Below are positions 8,930-19,096 of a stretch of DNA of 64,000 nt, piece after piece. Every line of letters begins with the position of its first letter. Position 1 is the first letter of the stretch. The notes under the pieces were generated by a model. The model ran no database searches and was not told where the DNA came from. It worked only from the letters and a program-made list of their open reading frames with translations. Source of the stretch: Woeseiaceae bacterium (GTDB taxonomy: Bacteria > Pseudomonadota > Gammaproteobacteria > Steroidobacterales > Woeseiaceae); NCBI GenBank assembly GCA_028279985.1, contig JANQMR010000030.1, positions 62,001 to 126,000 on the forward strand, given 5' to 3'. The position numbers and the translations under genes are program-made.

Positions 8930-9682
8930 ATGTCTACCGCTCAACCGCTGGCTGGCAAAGTATCGCTCGTGACCGGCTCGGCGCGGCGTATCGGCGCGAC
9001 CATCAATCGCAGGCTGCACGACGAAGGCGTCGATGTCGCGATCCACTTTCGCGGTTCCTCGGATCACGCCGAGGCGCTCGCCGGGGAGCTGAACGCGATT
9101 CGCGCCGATTCCGCGGCCGTTTTTCGGGCGGACCTCGTCGAGACGGATACGCTCGCCGGGCTTGCGCAAAACGTGCTCGACTGGAAAGGCCGTCTGGACA
9201 TCCTGGTCAACAACGCCTCGACGTTTTATCCGACGCCGCCGGGTCAGATCACCGAGCAGCATTGGGAAGACCTGATCGGCACCAATCTGAAGGCGCCGGT
9301 GTTCCTCACGCAGGCCTTGTTGCCGGCGCTTCGGCGGACCAAGGGCGCCATCGTCAATATCGTCGACATCCATTCGCAACGTCCACTCAAACACCATCTC
9401 GTATACGGCCCCGCCAAGGCGGGACTGGCGATGTTCACCCGCTCGCTGGCCAAGGATCTCGCGCCCGACATTAGGGTCAACGGCGTATCGCCGGGCGCGA
9501 TCCTCTGGCCCGACGAAGGTCACAGCGACGCGACCATCGACAGCATACTCAGGCAGGTGCCATTGAAACGTGCCGGCGACCCCGAAGACATCGCGGGCTG
9601 CGTGCTCTATCTGGTGCGGGACGCCGATTACATCACCGGTCAGATCATTGCCGTGGACGGCGGCCGTTCGATCGGCTGGTAG
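8930..9682 (+). CDS. folM: Pteridine reductase / dihydromonapterin reductase (SDR, FolM-like)
   Basis: NADPH-dependent short-chain reductase for pterins or dihydrofolate. The 250-aa product has the TGSARRIG cofactor motif (arginine in place of the middle glycine, as in PTR1/FolM), NNAST near residue 92, the catalytic Tyr-Lys of YGPAKAG and a PGAILWP segment characteristic of pteridine reductases. folK and folB lie 1.5-2.5 kb downstream on the other strand, which supports a folate/pterin role. In the family, FolM can supplement dihydrofolate reductase. Confidence 0.88.
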   Translation: MSTAQPLAGKVSLVTGSARRIGATINRRLHDEGVDVAIHFRGSSDHAEALAGELNAIRADSAAVFRADLVETDTLAGLAQNVLDWKGRLDILVNNASTFYPTPPGQITEQHWEDLIGTNLKAPVFLTQALLPALRRTKGAIVNIVDIHSQRPLKHHLVYGPAKAGLAMFTRSLAKDLAPDIRVNGVSPGAILWPDEGHSDATIDSILRQVPLKRAGDPEDIAGCVLYLVRDADYITGQIIAVDGGRSIGW

Positions 9683-9760
9683 CCGTCGAGCGCGGTCGGC
9701 GCGGTTTGGGACTCGCGGTTTGGGACGCGACAGGCATCACTGGCGTCGTGTCAACCGGCC

Positions 9761-11113
9761 CTAATAGGCGTCTGCAAACTCGCGTTGCGGCGGTCGGCGC
9801 AGCTTGGGCGCCGGCGCCGCGGCCTTTCGGGCCGCAAGCTCGGTGGCGGGTAGGGACGAGACCGGGCAACCGCCGCCTTCCAGGATGGACAGGGCGGCGA
9901 CCAGGTTGGGGTCGGCATCGTCTCCCGTCGCGACATTAAGATCGTCCGCCGCGACGCAATCCAGCGGCAGGCCGTCGAAGTAGTCGCCGAAACCGACCGC
10001 GTTGACGGTCTGGAACGCCGTGGGCCTCAGGATTTTCTCGCAGAACTCGAGGCCGATCTGCCCGACCGGCTTGCCGAAAGTGCTGTCGCCGACGATCGTG
10101 ACGCCGCCCGCGACCCATGGGTCGAGGCTGTTGGCGACCAGTTCGCTGGCCGAGGCGGTACTCCGCGACGCGACCACGACCAGGCTCGACAGGCCGATCG
10201 AACTGGCGCGAAGCTCGAAGAACTCGGTTTCGTCGTTCGCCGCCGACCGGTCGGCGTTGAACCGGGTCTCCGAGAAAACGCGCCCGTCGTTGAGCAGGCC
10301 GCCGAGCAGGTCGCCAAGCAACTCCGCCGTGTCGACCAGACCGCCGCCGTTGTACCGAAGATCGAGTATGACTTCGGTGACGCCCTCGTTCCGGAACGCC
10401 GCGAATACCTGGTCCATCCGGTCGTCCGCGGTGCTGATGAAGGTCGCAAGCTCCATGTAACCGATTTTGCGACCGCCGGCGCCGTCGATGACACGCCAGT
10501 TGGGTACCGGGTCGATGGTCACTACGGCCCGATCGATCGTGACCGTGAACTCGGTCACGCCGTCGGTCTCGCGCATCCTGAACTTGAGGGGTGCCGTGTC
10601 GAAAACGGCGGCGATGCCTTCCTGCGCCTCGATGTCCGCAATCGGGCGATCGTTGAGCTCGAGGATGCGCTGCCCGCGCCGGAGCCCGCCGCGAAACGCG
10701 GGGCTGTCCTCGAAAACCCGGATGAGCCGGATGTCGTTTTCGGCAACGAAACGGCTGCTGAAACCGAATCCCTCGAATCGACCCTCGCCGAAGAACTGCT
10801 GTTCGTCCTCCGCCAGACTGATGAAACTGAAGCCACGTTCGGCGTCGATCGGTTCTCCCGACGAACCGGGCGGACTGAAGGTCGCCAGAAAGGCCAGCAA
10901 GGCCTCGGGGCTGGTGAAGTCTTCCAGATCCACCCGCGCCGGCAGCCGGTCGTTCCACAGATACCAGTCGCGCATCGAATCGAGCACGAACTGCTTTTGT
11001 CCGGTGTTGGAACAAGGCGCGGGCGGCGGCTGGACCAACGCGTCGCTGCCGTCGGACGAACCGCAAGCCGCAAGCGGGACGATGAATACCAAAATCAAGA
11101 GTTTGCGCATCAT
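9761..11113 (-). CDS. S41-family peptidase lipoprotein (C-terminal processing protease type)
   Basis: 450-aa exported protein with lipoprotein signal (LLILVFIVPLAAC, Cys17) and an N-terminal helical region (QKQFVLDSMRDWYLWNDRLP). A PDZ-like domain follows (FRGGLRRGQRILELN, about 130-200), then the S41 catalytic domain with DLRYNGGG and the nucleophile serine in SRSTASASELV near residue 315. S41 proteases cleave C-termini in the periplasm. It separates the pteridine reductase from folK/folB, an unusual guest in this cluster. The 70 residues after the catalytic core are low-complexity. Confidence 0.85.
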   Translation of the reverse strand: MMRKLLILVFIVPLAACGSSDGSDALVQPPPAPCSNTGQKQFVLDSMRDWYLWNDRLPARVDLEDFTSPEALLAFLATFSPPGSSGEPIDAERGFSFISLAEDEQQFFGEGRFEGFGFSSRFVAENDIRLIRVFEDSPAFRGGLRRGQRILELNDRPIADIEAQEGIAAVFDTAPLKFRMRETDGVTEFTVTIDRAVVTIDPVPNWRVIDGAGGRKIGYMELATFISTADDRMDQVFAAFRNEGVTEVILDLRYNGGGLVDTAELLGDLLGGLLNDGRVFSETRFNADRSAANDETEFFELRASSIGLSSLVVVASRSTASASELVANSLDPWVAGGVTIVGDSTFGKPVGQIGLEFCEKILRPTAFQTVNAVGFGDYFDGLPLDCVAADDLNVATGDDADPNLVAALSILEGGGCPVSSLPATELAARKAAAPAPKLRRPPQREFADAY

Positions 11114-11227
11114 CTTGACGAGAATACCCTGATCACAATAACCCGGAGTTTAGCGCAGCGCGGCGTTCGGCACGCGGCGCCGGTACCGGTTTTCGACCGT
11201 TTCCCGGCGCGAATGACGGCAGGTTTT

Positions 11228-11740
11228 TTACAGAATCAGCGACACCGGCTCGAGCGACTCGGACGCCGAGTCGAAACGGTCGCCGTGTTCGGCGCGATAT
11301 TGGGCCCAGTGTTCACCGATGGTCCGCCCGGTCTCGGGATGCCGGAATTCGGGAGCAAGCTCCGCCAGCGGCCTGAGCACGAAGGCGTGCTCGAGGACGT
11401 CCCTACGCGGTACCCGGACCGGCGGGCGCTTGTCCACGAGCTCGCCGTACAGCAGCAGGTCGATATCGAGCGTCCGTGACGCATAAGGGTCCGGCCCCCG
11501 TTCACGACCCGCCAGGCTATGAATGAGCTCGATCTGGGCGTGGACGTCCCCGGGCGGGTCGTCGGTGTCCAGGCCGATCACCATGTTCAGGAAATCGTCC
11601 CCGTCGAAACCCACCGCCGGTCCGCGGTAAACCGGTGACAGATCGACCGGTCCGTAACGCCGTCTCAGCTCGTCGACGCCGAGCTTGAGATTCCGTTCCG
11701 CGTCGATGTTGCTGCCGACGCCCAGAAACACGCGGGTCAT
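11228..11740 (-). CDS. folK: 2-amino-4-hydroxy-6-hydroxymethyldihydropteridine diphosphokinase
   Basis: Transfers pyrophosphate from ATP to 6-hydroxymethyl-dihydropterin in folate synthesis. The 170-aa product has VFLGVGSNIDAERNL, the FLNMVIGLDT segment and the signature TLDIDLLLYGE; length is typical. It begins 6 bp after the folB stop, so folB-folK are one transcription unit. This is one of the few genes here ending in TAA. Confidence 0.96.
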   Translation of the reverse strand: MTRVFLGVGSNIDAERNLKLGVDELRRRYGPVDLSPVYRGPAVGFDGDDFLNMVIGLDTDDPPGDVHAQIELIHSLAGRERGPDPYASRTLDIDLLLYGELVDKRPPVRVPRRDVLEHAFVLRPLAELAPEFRHPETGRTIGEHWAQYRAEHGDRFDSASESLEPVSLIL

Positions 11741-11746
11741 CGCCGC

Positions 11747-12112
11747 TCAGCCGTCGTCGGGGCGGACACCGCGCTCGATGATGACGCCGACATCGCGCGA
11801 ACCGCGGATCGCACCGGGCTTGTTGACCTTGACCCGCACCCAGGGTACGTCGAACTCGTCGAGGACGATCCCGGCAATACGCTCCGCCAGGGTTTCGACG
11901 AGCTCGCAGCCCGACTCCGGTACATAGGCCCGCAGACGTTTGGCGACACCTTTGTAGTCCAGCGTGTCTTCCAGGCTATCGCTCGCAGCCGCTTTTCGAA
12001 TGTCCGCCGCCATGTCGAGGTCGATGACGACGGTCTGCTGGATTTTTCGTTCCCAGTCCCAAATCCCGATAACCGCATCGATCCGGAGACCATGTAGATA
12101 GATGATGTCCAT
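11747..12112 (-). CDS. folB: Dihydroneopterin aldolase
   Basis: Converts 7,8-dihydroneopterin to 6-hydroxymethyl-dihydropterin and glycolaldehyde. The product starts MDIIYLHGLRIDAVIGIWDWE, the standard FolB N-terminus, and contains VETLAERIAGIVLDEF and VRVKVNKPGAIRGSRDVGVIIER. I choose ATG 12112 over an upstream in-frame GTG at 12124 because family members begin at MDII. Upstream lie further copies of this start region as a 52-bp tandem repeat. folK follows at 6 bp. Confidence 0.95.
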   Translation of the reverse strand: MDIIYLHGLRIDAVIGIWDWERKIQQTVVIDLDMAADIRKAAASDSLEDTLDYKGVAKRLRAYVPESGCELVETLAERIAGIVLDEFDVPWVRVKVNKPGAIRGSRDVGVIIERGVRPDDG

Positions 12113-12270
12113 GTTCTCAGACACGGGAATCGATCCGGAGACCCTGTAGATAGATGACGTCCATGTTCTCAGACGCAGGAATCGATCCGGAGACCCTGTA
12201 GATAGATGATGTCCATGTTATTACGCACGACTATCGATCTGGAAACCATATAGATAGATAACGTCCGTCA
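12077..12270. repeat. 52-bp tandem repeat containing copies of the folB start region
   Basis: Units start at 12077, 12129, 12181 and 12233, each beginning ATCGATCYGGA. The first is the real folB 5' end; the next copies repeat the ATG-GAC-(A/G)TC start sequence with point differences and carry no folB coding continuation. They fill the space between folB and tsaD, where plsY usually lies in gammaproteobacteria. Confidence 0.9.
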
Positions 12271-13284
12271 CAACGCACTGCCGGGCGCGCTCAGGGTGTC
12301 CAGCGGCCAGCGCACCCGGGTGAGTATTCGAGTCGCCTCTCCGGCATCCGCAAGCCGCAGCGCCCCGGCGACGGCGATCATCGCGCCGTTGTCCGTGCAG
12401 AACGACAGTCGCGGATAGAAGACCCGCCCCGGATACTGCCGGGCCATTTCCTCGCGCAGCAGCCGGTTTGCGCCGACGCCGCCGGCGACGACGAGCCGTT
12501 CGAGCCCGGTGCTTTCGGCGGCGCGAATCGTTTTGGCGATCATCGTATCCACGGCGGCGCGTTGAAACGAGGCCGCGATATCGGCGCGCGACGCATCGAA
12601 GTCGCCGCGCTCGCGGGCGCGCCGGACTTCGAGCATAACGGCGGTCTTGAGGCCGCTGAAGCTGAAGTCGAATCCGGCTTTGTCGAGCATCGGCCGCGGC
12701 AGCGCCACCGCCGTCTCGTCGCCCGACTCGGCGAGCTTCGCCAGCGCGGGTCCGCCCGGATAACCCAGGTCGAGGAGCTTGGCGGTCTTGTCGAAGGCTT
12801 CGCCTACGGCGTCGTCGCGTGTCGTGCCGAGCAGCTCGTAGTCGCCCAGCGCCCGCACTGCGATCAGCATCGTGTGACCGCCGGAGACGAGTAGCGCCAG
12901 AAACGGAAAGTCGGGCGGTTCGTCCTCGAGCATCGGCGCCAGCAGATGGCCCTCCATGTGGTGCACCGCGACGACCGGACAGCCCCAGGCCATCGCCAGC
13001 CCGTTGGCCATGCCGCTGCCGACCATCAGGGCGCCGACCAGGCCGGGCCCCGCGGTGTACGCGATCGCGTCCGGGGCTTCGACCTCCGCGCGAGTCAGCA
13101 CGTCCCGGATCAACGGTAACAGCCTGCGCAGGTGGTCGCGTGAGGCGATCTCGGGCACGACGCCGCCGTATACCGCGTGCAGGTCGACCTGGCTGTGCAG
13201 CGCGTCCGCGACCAGGCCGCGGTCGGTATCGTAGAGGGCGACGCCGGTTTCGTCGCAGCTCGTTTCAAGGCCTAGAACTTTCAT
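12268..13284 (-). CDS. tsaD: tRNA N6-adenosine threonylcarbamoyltransferase TsaD
   Basis: Catalytic subunit for t6A37 formation in ANN-reading tRNAs, with TsaB/C/E. The product (338 aa from ATG 13284, [19 protein letters not shown]) has the metal-binding [10 protein letters not shown] near residue 108, LVSGGHT, and [10 protein letters not shown] near the C-terminus. An upstream in-frame ATG at 13302 is less likely because family proteins begin MKVLG(I/L)ETSCDET. It is divergent from rpsU, the classical arrangement. Confidence 0.96.
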   Translation of the reverse strand: MKVLGLETSCDETGVALYDTDRGLVADALHSQVDLHAVYGGVVPEIASRDHLRRLLPLIRDVLTRAEVEAPDAIAYTAGPGLVGALMVGSGMANGLAMAWGCPVVAVHHMEGHLLAPMLEDEPPDFPFLALLVSGGHTMLIAVRALGDYELLGTTRDDAVGEAFDKTAKLLDLGYPGGPALAKLAESGDETAVALPRPMLDKAGFDFSFSGLKTAVMLEVRRARERGDFDASRADIAASFQRAAVDTMIAKTIRAAESTGLERLVVAGGVGANRLLREEMARQYPGRVFYPRLSFCTDNGAMIAVAGALRLADAGEATRILTRVRWPLDTLSAPGSAL

Positions 13285-13461
13285 GGGGCGCGCATGATAC
13301 ATCGTATGGAGCGACGACTGCGTATCGCCTGATACGTCGTGCCGCCCGATAACTCGGTATCTTCGCGATTCTCCGGCGAGAACAACCGTCGAGGGCGAAT
13401 CGTGTTTACCGTGAGCCGGTTTCCAGGCCGGCGTACTCGCACGCCGTTATCGAATAGCGGC

Positions 13462-13490
13462 TTGCAAATCCGTATCTGAAGGGCTAGCAT
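13462..13490 (+). promoter_or_regulatory. Candidate promoter of the rpsU-yqeY-dnaG-rpoD operon
   Basis: TTGCAA (13462-13467), 17 nt, TAGCAT (13485-13490): four of six matches in each box with ideal spacing. It lies 70 nt upstream of rpsU in the tsaD/rpsU divergent region. Confidence 0.45.
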
Positions 13491-13503
13491 GATGGGTCCG
13501 TCG

Positions 13504-13524
13504 CCGGCCATGTGCCGGTTTTTT
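13504..13524 (+). terminator. Terminator-like hairpin in the rpsU leader (possible attenuator)
   Basis: CCGGC (13504-13508) - CATGT - GCCGG (13514-13518) followed directly by six T. No gene ends here on the plus strand, so it would act inside the leader of rpsU, 38 nt before the ATG. Confidence 0.45.
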
Positions 13525-13561
13525 GTGCAAATCCAATCCGTAACAGTTACCCGACAAGTTT

Positions 13562-13777
13562 ATGCCGAGTGTTCGCGTAAAAGAGAACGAATATTTCGAT
13601 GCTGCGTTACGCCGCTTCAAACGCGCGTGTGAGAAGGCCGGTGTGTTGACCGAGCTCCGCCGCCGCGAGTTCTACGAGAAACCGACCCAGGAGCGCAAGC
13701 GCAAGAAGGCGGCCGCCGTGAAGCGGCATCTGAAGCGCCTGTCTCGCGAAGAAGCCAAGCGCAAGCGTCTTTACTGA
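13562..13777 (+). CDS. rpsU: 30S ribosomal protein S21
   Basis: 71-aa basic protein ([20 protein letters not shown] ... KRKRLY) identical in layout to gammaproteobacterial S21, which helps 30S subunits select mRNAs. It is the first gene of the macromolecular-synthesis operon and is divergent from tsaD. Confidence 0.98.
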   Translation: MPSVRVKENEYFDAALRRFKRACEKAGVLTELRRREFYEKPTQERKRKKAAAVKRHLKRLSREEAKRKRLY

Positions 13778-13798
13778 GTGAACCGGCGCCAGGGTACG

Positions 13799-13813
13799 TC
13801 TGCACAAGTCTGG
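13799..13813. repeat. Dispersed repeat core TCTGCACAAGTCTGG, copy 1
   Basis: An exact 15-bp match to cores at 58685-58699 and 62690-62704, here 20 bp after the rpsU stop. This copy lacks the inverted GAGCC/GGCTC flanks of the others. Confidence 0.6.
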
Positions 13814-13954
13814 GGGCTACTCAACCCGACTCGATGGACAGGCGCCCGCCGCCGATCGGATCGACCCGCGCCGCTCGCCGGCAATCGCCCGAAGCGCTGA
13901 CGGCCGTATCACGTTCCGATATTCGCTCCAATATCCAATACGATATCCGCTCCG

Positions 13955-14404
13955 ATGTCACTGAAAGGCAGCATCACCGACGACATGAAAGCCGCGATGA
14001 AGGCCGGCGACAAGGACCGGCTCAAGGTCGTGCGCATGATTCTCGCCGCCGTCAAACAGGTCGAGGTGGACACACGCGCCGAACTCGACGATGCCGGCGT
14101 GTTGTCGGTGCTCGAGAAGATGGTCAAACAGCGGCGTGACTCGATCGAGCAGTTCCGAAAAGGCGGACGGGAGGACCTCGCCGCCAATGAGCTCGGCGAG
14201 ATTGCGGTTTTGCAAGACTACCTGCCCGAGCAACTCGGCGAGGCGGAGATCGAGGCATTGGTCGACGAGGCCATTCAGTCTACCGGCGCCGAGAGCATGC
14301 GGGACATGGGCAAGGTCATGGGCGCGATCAAGTCCAAGGCAGCGGGGCGCGCGGACATGGGAGCCGTGGGCGCCAAGGTCAAGGCGCGCCTGGGCGCCGG
14401 CTGA
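13955..14404 (+). CDS. GatB/YqeY domain-containing protein
   Basis: 149-aa YqeY protein (MSLKGSITDDMKAAMKAGDK ... LQDYLPEQL ... MGKVMGAIKSKAAGRADMG), resembling the C-terminal tail domain of GatB and thought to act in tRNA-related metabolism; the precise function is unknown. It sits between rpsU and dnaG, a common gammaproteobacterial position. The 177 bp before it contain an imperfect GATATYCGCTCC repeat around 13918-13957. Confidence 0.9.
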   Translation: MSLKGSITDDMKAAMKAGDKDRLKVVRMILAAVKQVEVDTRAELDDAGVLSVLEKMVKQRRDSIEQFRKGGREDLAANELGEIAVLQDYLPEQLGEAEIEALVDEAIQSTGAESMRDMGKVMGAIKSKAAGRADMGAVGAKVKARLGAG

Positions 14405-14575
14405 AGCGCTCCGGGTTCCGCCGCTGGCGAATCGGCGACAATTCGCTATGCTGGCTCCATAGAATACTTGCTAGTACGCTTGTTCGGCGCATCGGCGCGG
14501 CCTCGCCCGTCGTCCGACCGCCCCGGACGACGAACCCCGAAAACCCGGTAGCCGGCGGCGCGCGTTAGAAACGAC

Positions 14576-16330
14576 ATGGCTGGACGCATTCCCCAGGACT
14601 TCATCGACGATCTGATTGCGCGGACCGACATCGTCGAGGTCATCGGCCGGCGGGTGCCGCTGAAGAAGGCCGGCCGGGAATTCAAGGCCTGCTGCCCGTT
14701 CCACGACGAGAAGACGCCGTCTTTCACGGTGTCGCCCGCGAAGGGTTTTTACCATTGCTTCGGCTGCGGCGCGCACGGCACGGCCGTCGGCTTCCTGATG
14801 GATTTCGATCACATGGATTTCGTCGAAGCCGTCGAGACCCTCGCGGGCATGATGGGCGTCGACGTCCCGCGCGATCAGACCGATCAGACCAATCGGCCGG
14901 CGCGCCGTTACGATGCCTTGTTCGGGCTGCTGGAGGAGGTCGAGCGACGCTGGCGAGACCAGCTCAAGGACAACCCGGCGGCCGTCGAGTATCTCAAGGA
15001 GCGCGGTGTCGACGGGACGACCGCGAGGCGTTTCGGCATCGGTTATGCGCCGGACGGCTGGAGCGCCGTGCTCGATCGTTACGGCACGTCGCCCGAGGCC
15101 ATCGAACGCCTGCTGGCGGCCGGGCTCATCGTCCGCAAGGACAACGGCCGTCACTACGACCGCTTCCGCGATCGCATCATGTTCCCGATCCGCGATGCGC
15201 GCGGCCGCTGCGTCGGTTTCGGCGGGAGGGCCATCGGGGACGGCGAGCCCAAGTACCTGAACTCCCCGGAAACGGTGCTGTTCCACAAAGGCAGGGAGCT
15301 GTATGGCCTCTATGAGGCCCGCCAGGCGTTGCGGCAGATCGACCGTATCCTCGTCGTCGAAGGTTACATGGACGTCGTTGCGCTGTCGCAGCACGGCATC
15401 GATTTCTCGGTGGCGACGCTGGGCACCGCGACCACCGCGGAGCACCTCAATCGGCTGTTCCGGCTCACCGACGACGTGTCGTTTTGTTTCGACGGCGACC
15501 GGGCCGGCCGGCAGGCCGCCTGGCGCGCGCTGGAGAACGCGCTACCGCTGATCCGGGAGGGCCGTCAGGTAAGTTTCGTTTTCCTGCCGGACGGTCACGA
15601 CCCCGACTCTTACGTCAATGCGCACGGCACCGGCGCGTTCCTCGAGCTGCTCGACGGCGGCGTCGCCTTGTCGGACTACCTGATCGGCGAGCTCGGCGGG
15701 CAGGTCGCGCTCGACACGGTGGACGGCCGGGCCCGCCTGGCGGAGCTCGCGAAACCGTTGGTCGCGAAAATTCCCGACGGCGTTTACCGGGAACTGTTGA
15801 TCGCCTCGCTGGCAGACAGCGTCGGGCTCGCCCCGGCGAAGCTCGAGCGCATGCTCGGCCGCGGGGACCGGGGCCGGCATCCCGGGCCGGCAAGCAAGGC
15901 GGCAACCCGCAAGACGGATGCCCGGCGGCTGTCGGCGGCTCGACCGTCGGTCGTCCGGCGGGCCATTACGCTTTTGTTACACCATCCGGCAGCGGGCGCG
16001 AGACTCGACGTCGAGAAGCTCGCCGGCGTGAACAAGCCCGGGGTGGATTTGCTTAGGAGAGTGATTGAAACCGTGCAGGCCGAAACCCATATCTCGACAG
16101 CCGTGTTGCTGGAACGCTGGCGACACGACGAAGAGGGACGTCATCTGGGAAAGCTCGCCGCCGTGGAAGTACCGTCCGAGGAGGATTTCGACGCGGCTGC
16201 CGAGCTTCTGGCCTGCCTTGACCAGCTCGCCGCGGCGGGTCGTCGCGAACGAGTTGATTTTTTGATTCAAAAACAGAGGGTTAACTACCTGAGCGACGAG
16301 GAGAAAGCGGAGCTCAGGCAGTTACGCTGA
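14576..16330 (+). CDS. dnaG: DNA primase
   Basis: Synthesises RNA primers at the replication fork. The 584-aa product has the CHC2 zinc-binding domain (CCPFHDEKTPSF ... HCFGCG, residues about 40-65), the catalytic TOPRIM core (EGYMDVVAL near 260, CFDGDRAGRQAA near 305, DPDSYV near 343) and a C-terminal helicase-binding region. A short 9-bp in-frame duplication gives DQTDQTNR near residue 100 in the linker. It is flanked by yqeY and rpoD. Confidence 0.97.
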   Translation: MAGRIPQDFIDDLIARTDIVEVIGRRVPLKKAGREFKACCPFHDEKTPSFTVSPAKGFYHCFGCGAHGTAVGFLMDFDHMDFVEAVETLAGMMGVDVPRDQTDQTNRPARRYDALFGLLEEVERRWRDQLKDNPAAVEYLKERGVDGTTARRFGIGYAPDGWSAVLDRYGTSPEAIERLLAAGLIVRKDNGRHYDRFRDRIMFPIRDARGRCVGFGGRAIGDGEPKYLNSPETVLFHKGRELYGLYEARQALRQIDRILVVEGYMDVVALSQHGIDFSVATLGTATTAEHLNRLFRLTDDVSFCFDGDRAGRQAAWRALENALPLIREGRQVSFVFLPDGHDPDSYVNAHGTGAFLELLDGGVALSDYLIGELGGQVALDTVDGRARLAELAKPLVAKIPDGVYRELLIASLADSVGLAPAKLERMLGRGDRGRHPGPASKAATRKTDARRLSAARPSVVRRAITLLLHHPAAGARLDVEKLAGVNKPGVDLLRRVIETVQAETHISTAVLLERWRHDEEGRHLGKLAAVEVPSEEDFDAAAELLACLDQLAAAGRRERVDFLIQKQRVNYLSDEEKAELRQLR

Positions 16331-16430
16331 GTACCTCGGAACTGGCTTGCCGTGGATGCGAAACCGATGCGGTTACATGGAGTATCCCGGAACCGGTTCG
16401 TGCTGGATGCGAAACCCGAGCGGCGACACG
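16329..16430. repeat. 51-bp imperfect tandem duplication between dnaG and rpoD
   Basis: Units at 16329-16379 and 16380-16430 share GGATGCGAAACC and GGAAC-GG blocks at constant spacing. The first unit starts inside the dnaG stop codon. Confidence 0.75.
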
Positions 16431-16521
16431 GTGTACGTGAAATGGAATTTTTCTGGATCGAGCCGAGTCGAAAGACTATACTTGATCGTTTGCATTTTTT
16501 TGACTTGGAGGACGTTTCGTC

Positions 16522-18348
<1,827 letters not shown>

Positions 18349-18401
18349 CGGCACGCGCCCCGATCTCGTAGTTTTCGGCGGCAACAGTAGACAAGCAGTT
18401 T

Positions 18402-18711
18402 GGGCCTGTAGCTCAGTTGGTTAGAGCAGGGGACTCATCAAAATGGTGCGTTTGTGCCGAAAGGCACAAAGCGAACGGGATGAATTCAGGGGAACCTTAA
18501 CAGTTGGGCTGATGGCAACCCTGAGCCAAGCCGGCGGTACACCGCCGGAAGGTGCAGAGACTACCTGAGGGCTTGAGTGCCCTTAATGACAGGCTAGAGC
18601 GTCCCGCCCCTAACAATTCGGTTGAGGGTGATGAGATAGTCCGCTCCGTTCAGAAATGGACGGGTTTAGTGAATCCCTTGGTCCCAGGTTCGAGTCCTGG
18701 CGGGCCCACCA
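18402..18711 (+). tRNA. tRNA-Ile(CAU) interrupted by a group I intron
   Basis: Exon 1 (18402-18438) and exon 2 (18672-18711) join into a perfect 77-nt cloverleaf: acceptor GGGCCTG/CGGGCCC, D-arm GCTC/GAGC, anticodon stem GGGGA/TCCCT with loop CTCATAA, T-arm CCAGG-TTCGAGT-CCTGG, discriminator A and encoded CCA. The CAU anticodon fits Met or lysidine-modified Ile2. C4-G69 and C5-G68, known recognition pairs for TilS, favour Ile2, as does the position behind rpoD. The intron lies directly after the anticodon. Confidence 0.9.
18439..18671 (+). ncRNA. Self-splicing group I intron (tRNA type, IC3-like)
   Basis: 233-nt intron without an ORF. The 5' exon ends CAU and can pair with GUG (18446-18448) with the required U-G wobble at the splice site, the same CAU/GUG guide as in the Azoarcus tRNA-Ile intron. 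A P2 hairpin with a GAAA tetraloop (18451-18472), the CTGAGCCAAGCC and GGTGCAGAGACTA core segments and GAGATAGTCC (P7 strand) are recognisable, and the intron ends in G. Splicing should need no protein in vitro. Confidence 0.9.
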
Positions 18712-18752
18712 ATTTTCGCTGCCACCAACAGTCGTGCATGGTTCAGGACGAC

Positions 18753-19067
18753 TGAACCGTCCCGGGTATATCAGTTCGCGATTCCCACGTTCCAGCTCCT
18801 TGAGCCGCTCGCGATCGCTCGTAGTCACGCCGTTGCGGCAACCTGTATCACGCTTGGCCTGGCACACCCACTTTCGTAGCATCTCCGCCGCACAGCCAAT
18901 CTGCGACGCTACCGATCCGATGGCTGCCCATTGCGACTCGTATTCCGATTCATGCTCGAGTACCAGACGCACCGCCCGTTCCCGCACTTCCGGGGAATAT
19001 CTCTTGTTGCTGTTCATGACCCCACCCTCTCAAGATATGGAGACTCCGGGAAACACGGCCCGGTTCA
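18753..19067. mobile_element. Internally deleted IS3-family element
   Basis: A 315-bp stretch bounded by TGAACCG (18753-18759) and CGGTTCA (19061-19067) inverted ends holds only the 5' part of an IS3 orfA; orfB is absent. No clear 3-bp target duplication is visible. It sits 41 bp from the 3' end of the tRNA, a usual integration neighbourhood. Confidence 0.65.
18775..19017 (-). pseudogene. IS3-family transposase OrfA, 3'-truncated
   Basis: From ATG 19017 the frame reads as an IS3 OrfA (YSPEVRERAVRLVLEHE, ESQWAAIGSVASQIGC, MLRKWVCQAKRD, RLKELERGNREL) with its helix-turn-helix. After about 80 codons it leaves the family, just where the leucine zipper should continue, and the frame runs on into the antisense of the tRNA. 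Without the zipper and OrfB it cannot transpose on its own. Confidence 0.75.
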
Positions 19068-19096
19068 CGCTTGATTTTTGCTGGCCTTTGACTTAT

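Noticed and set aside
12077..12284. Possible CRISPR array
   Set aside because: Units are contiguous 52-bp tandem copies without spacers and include a gene start; no cas genes are nearby.
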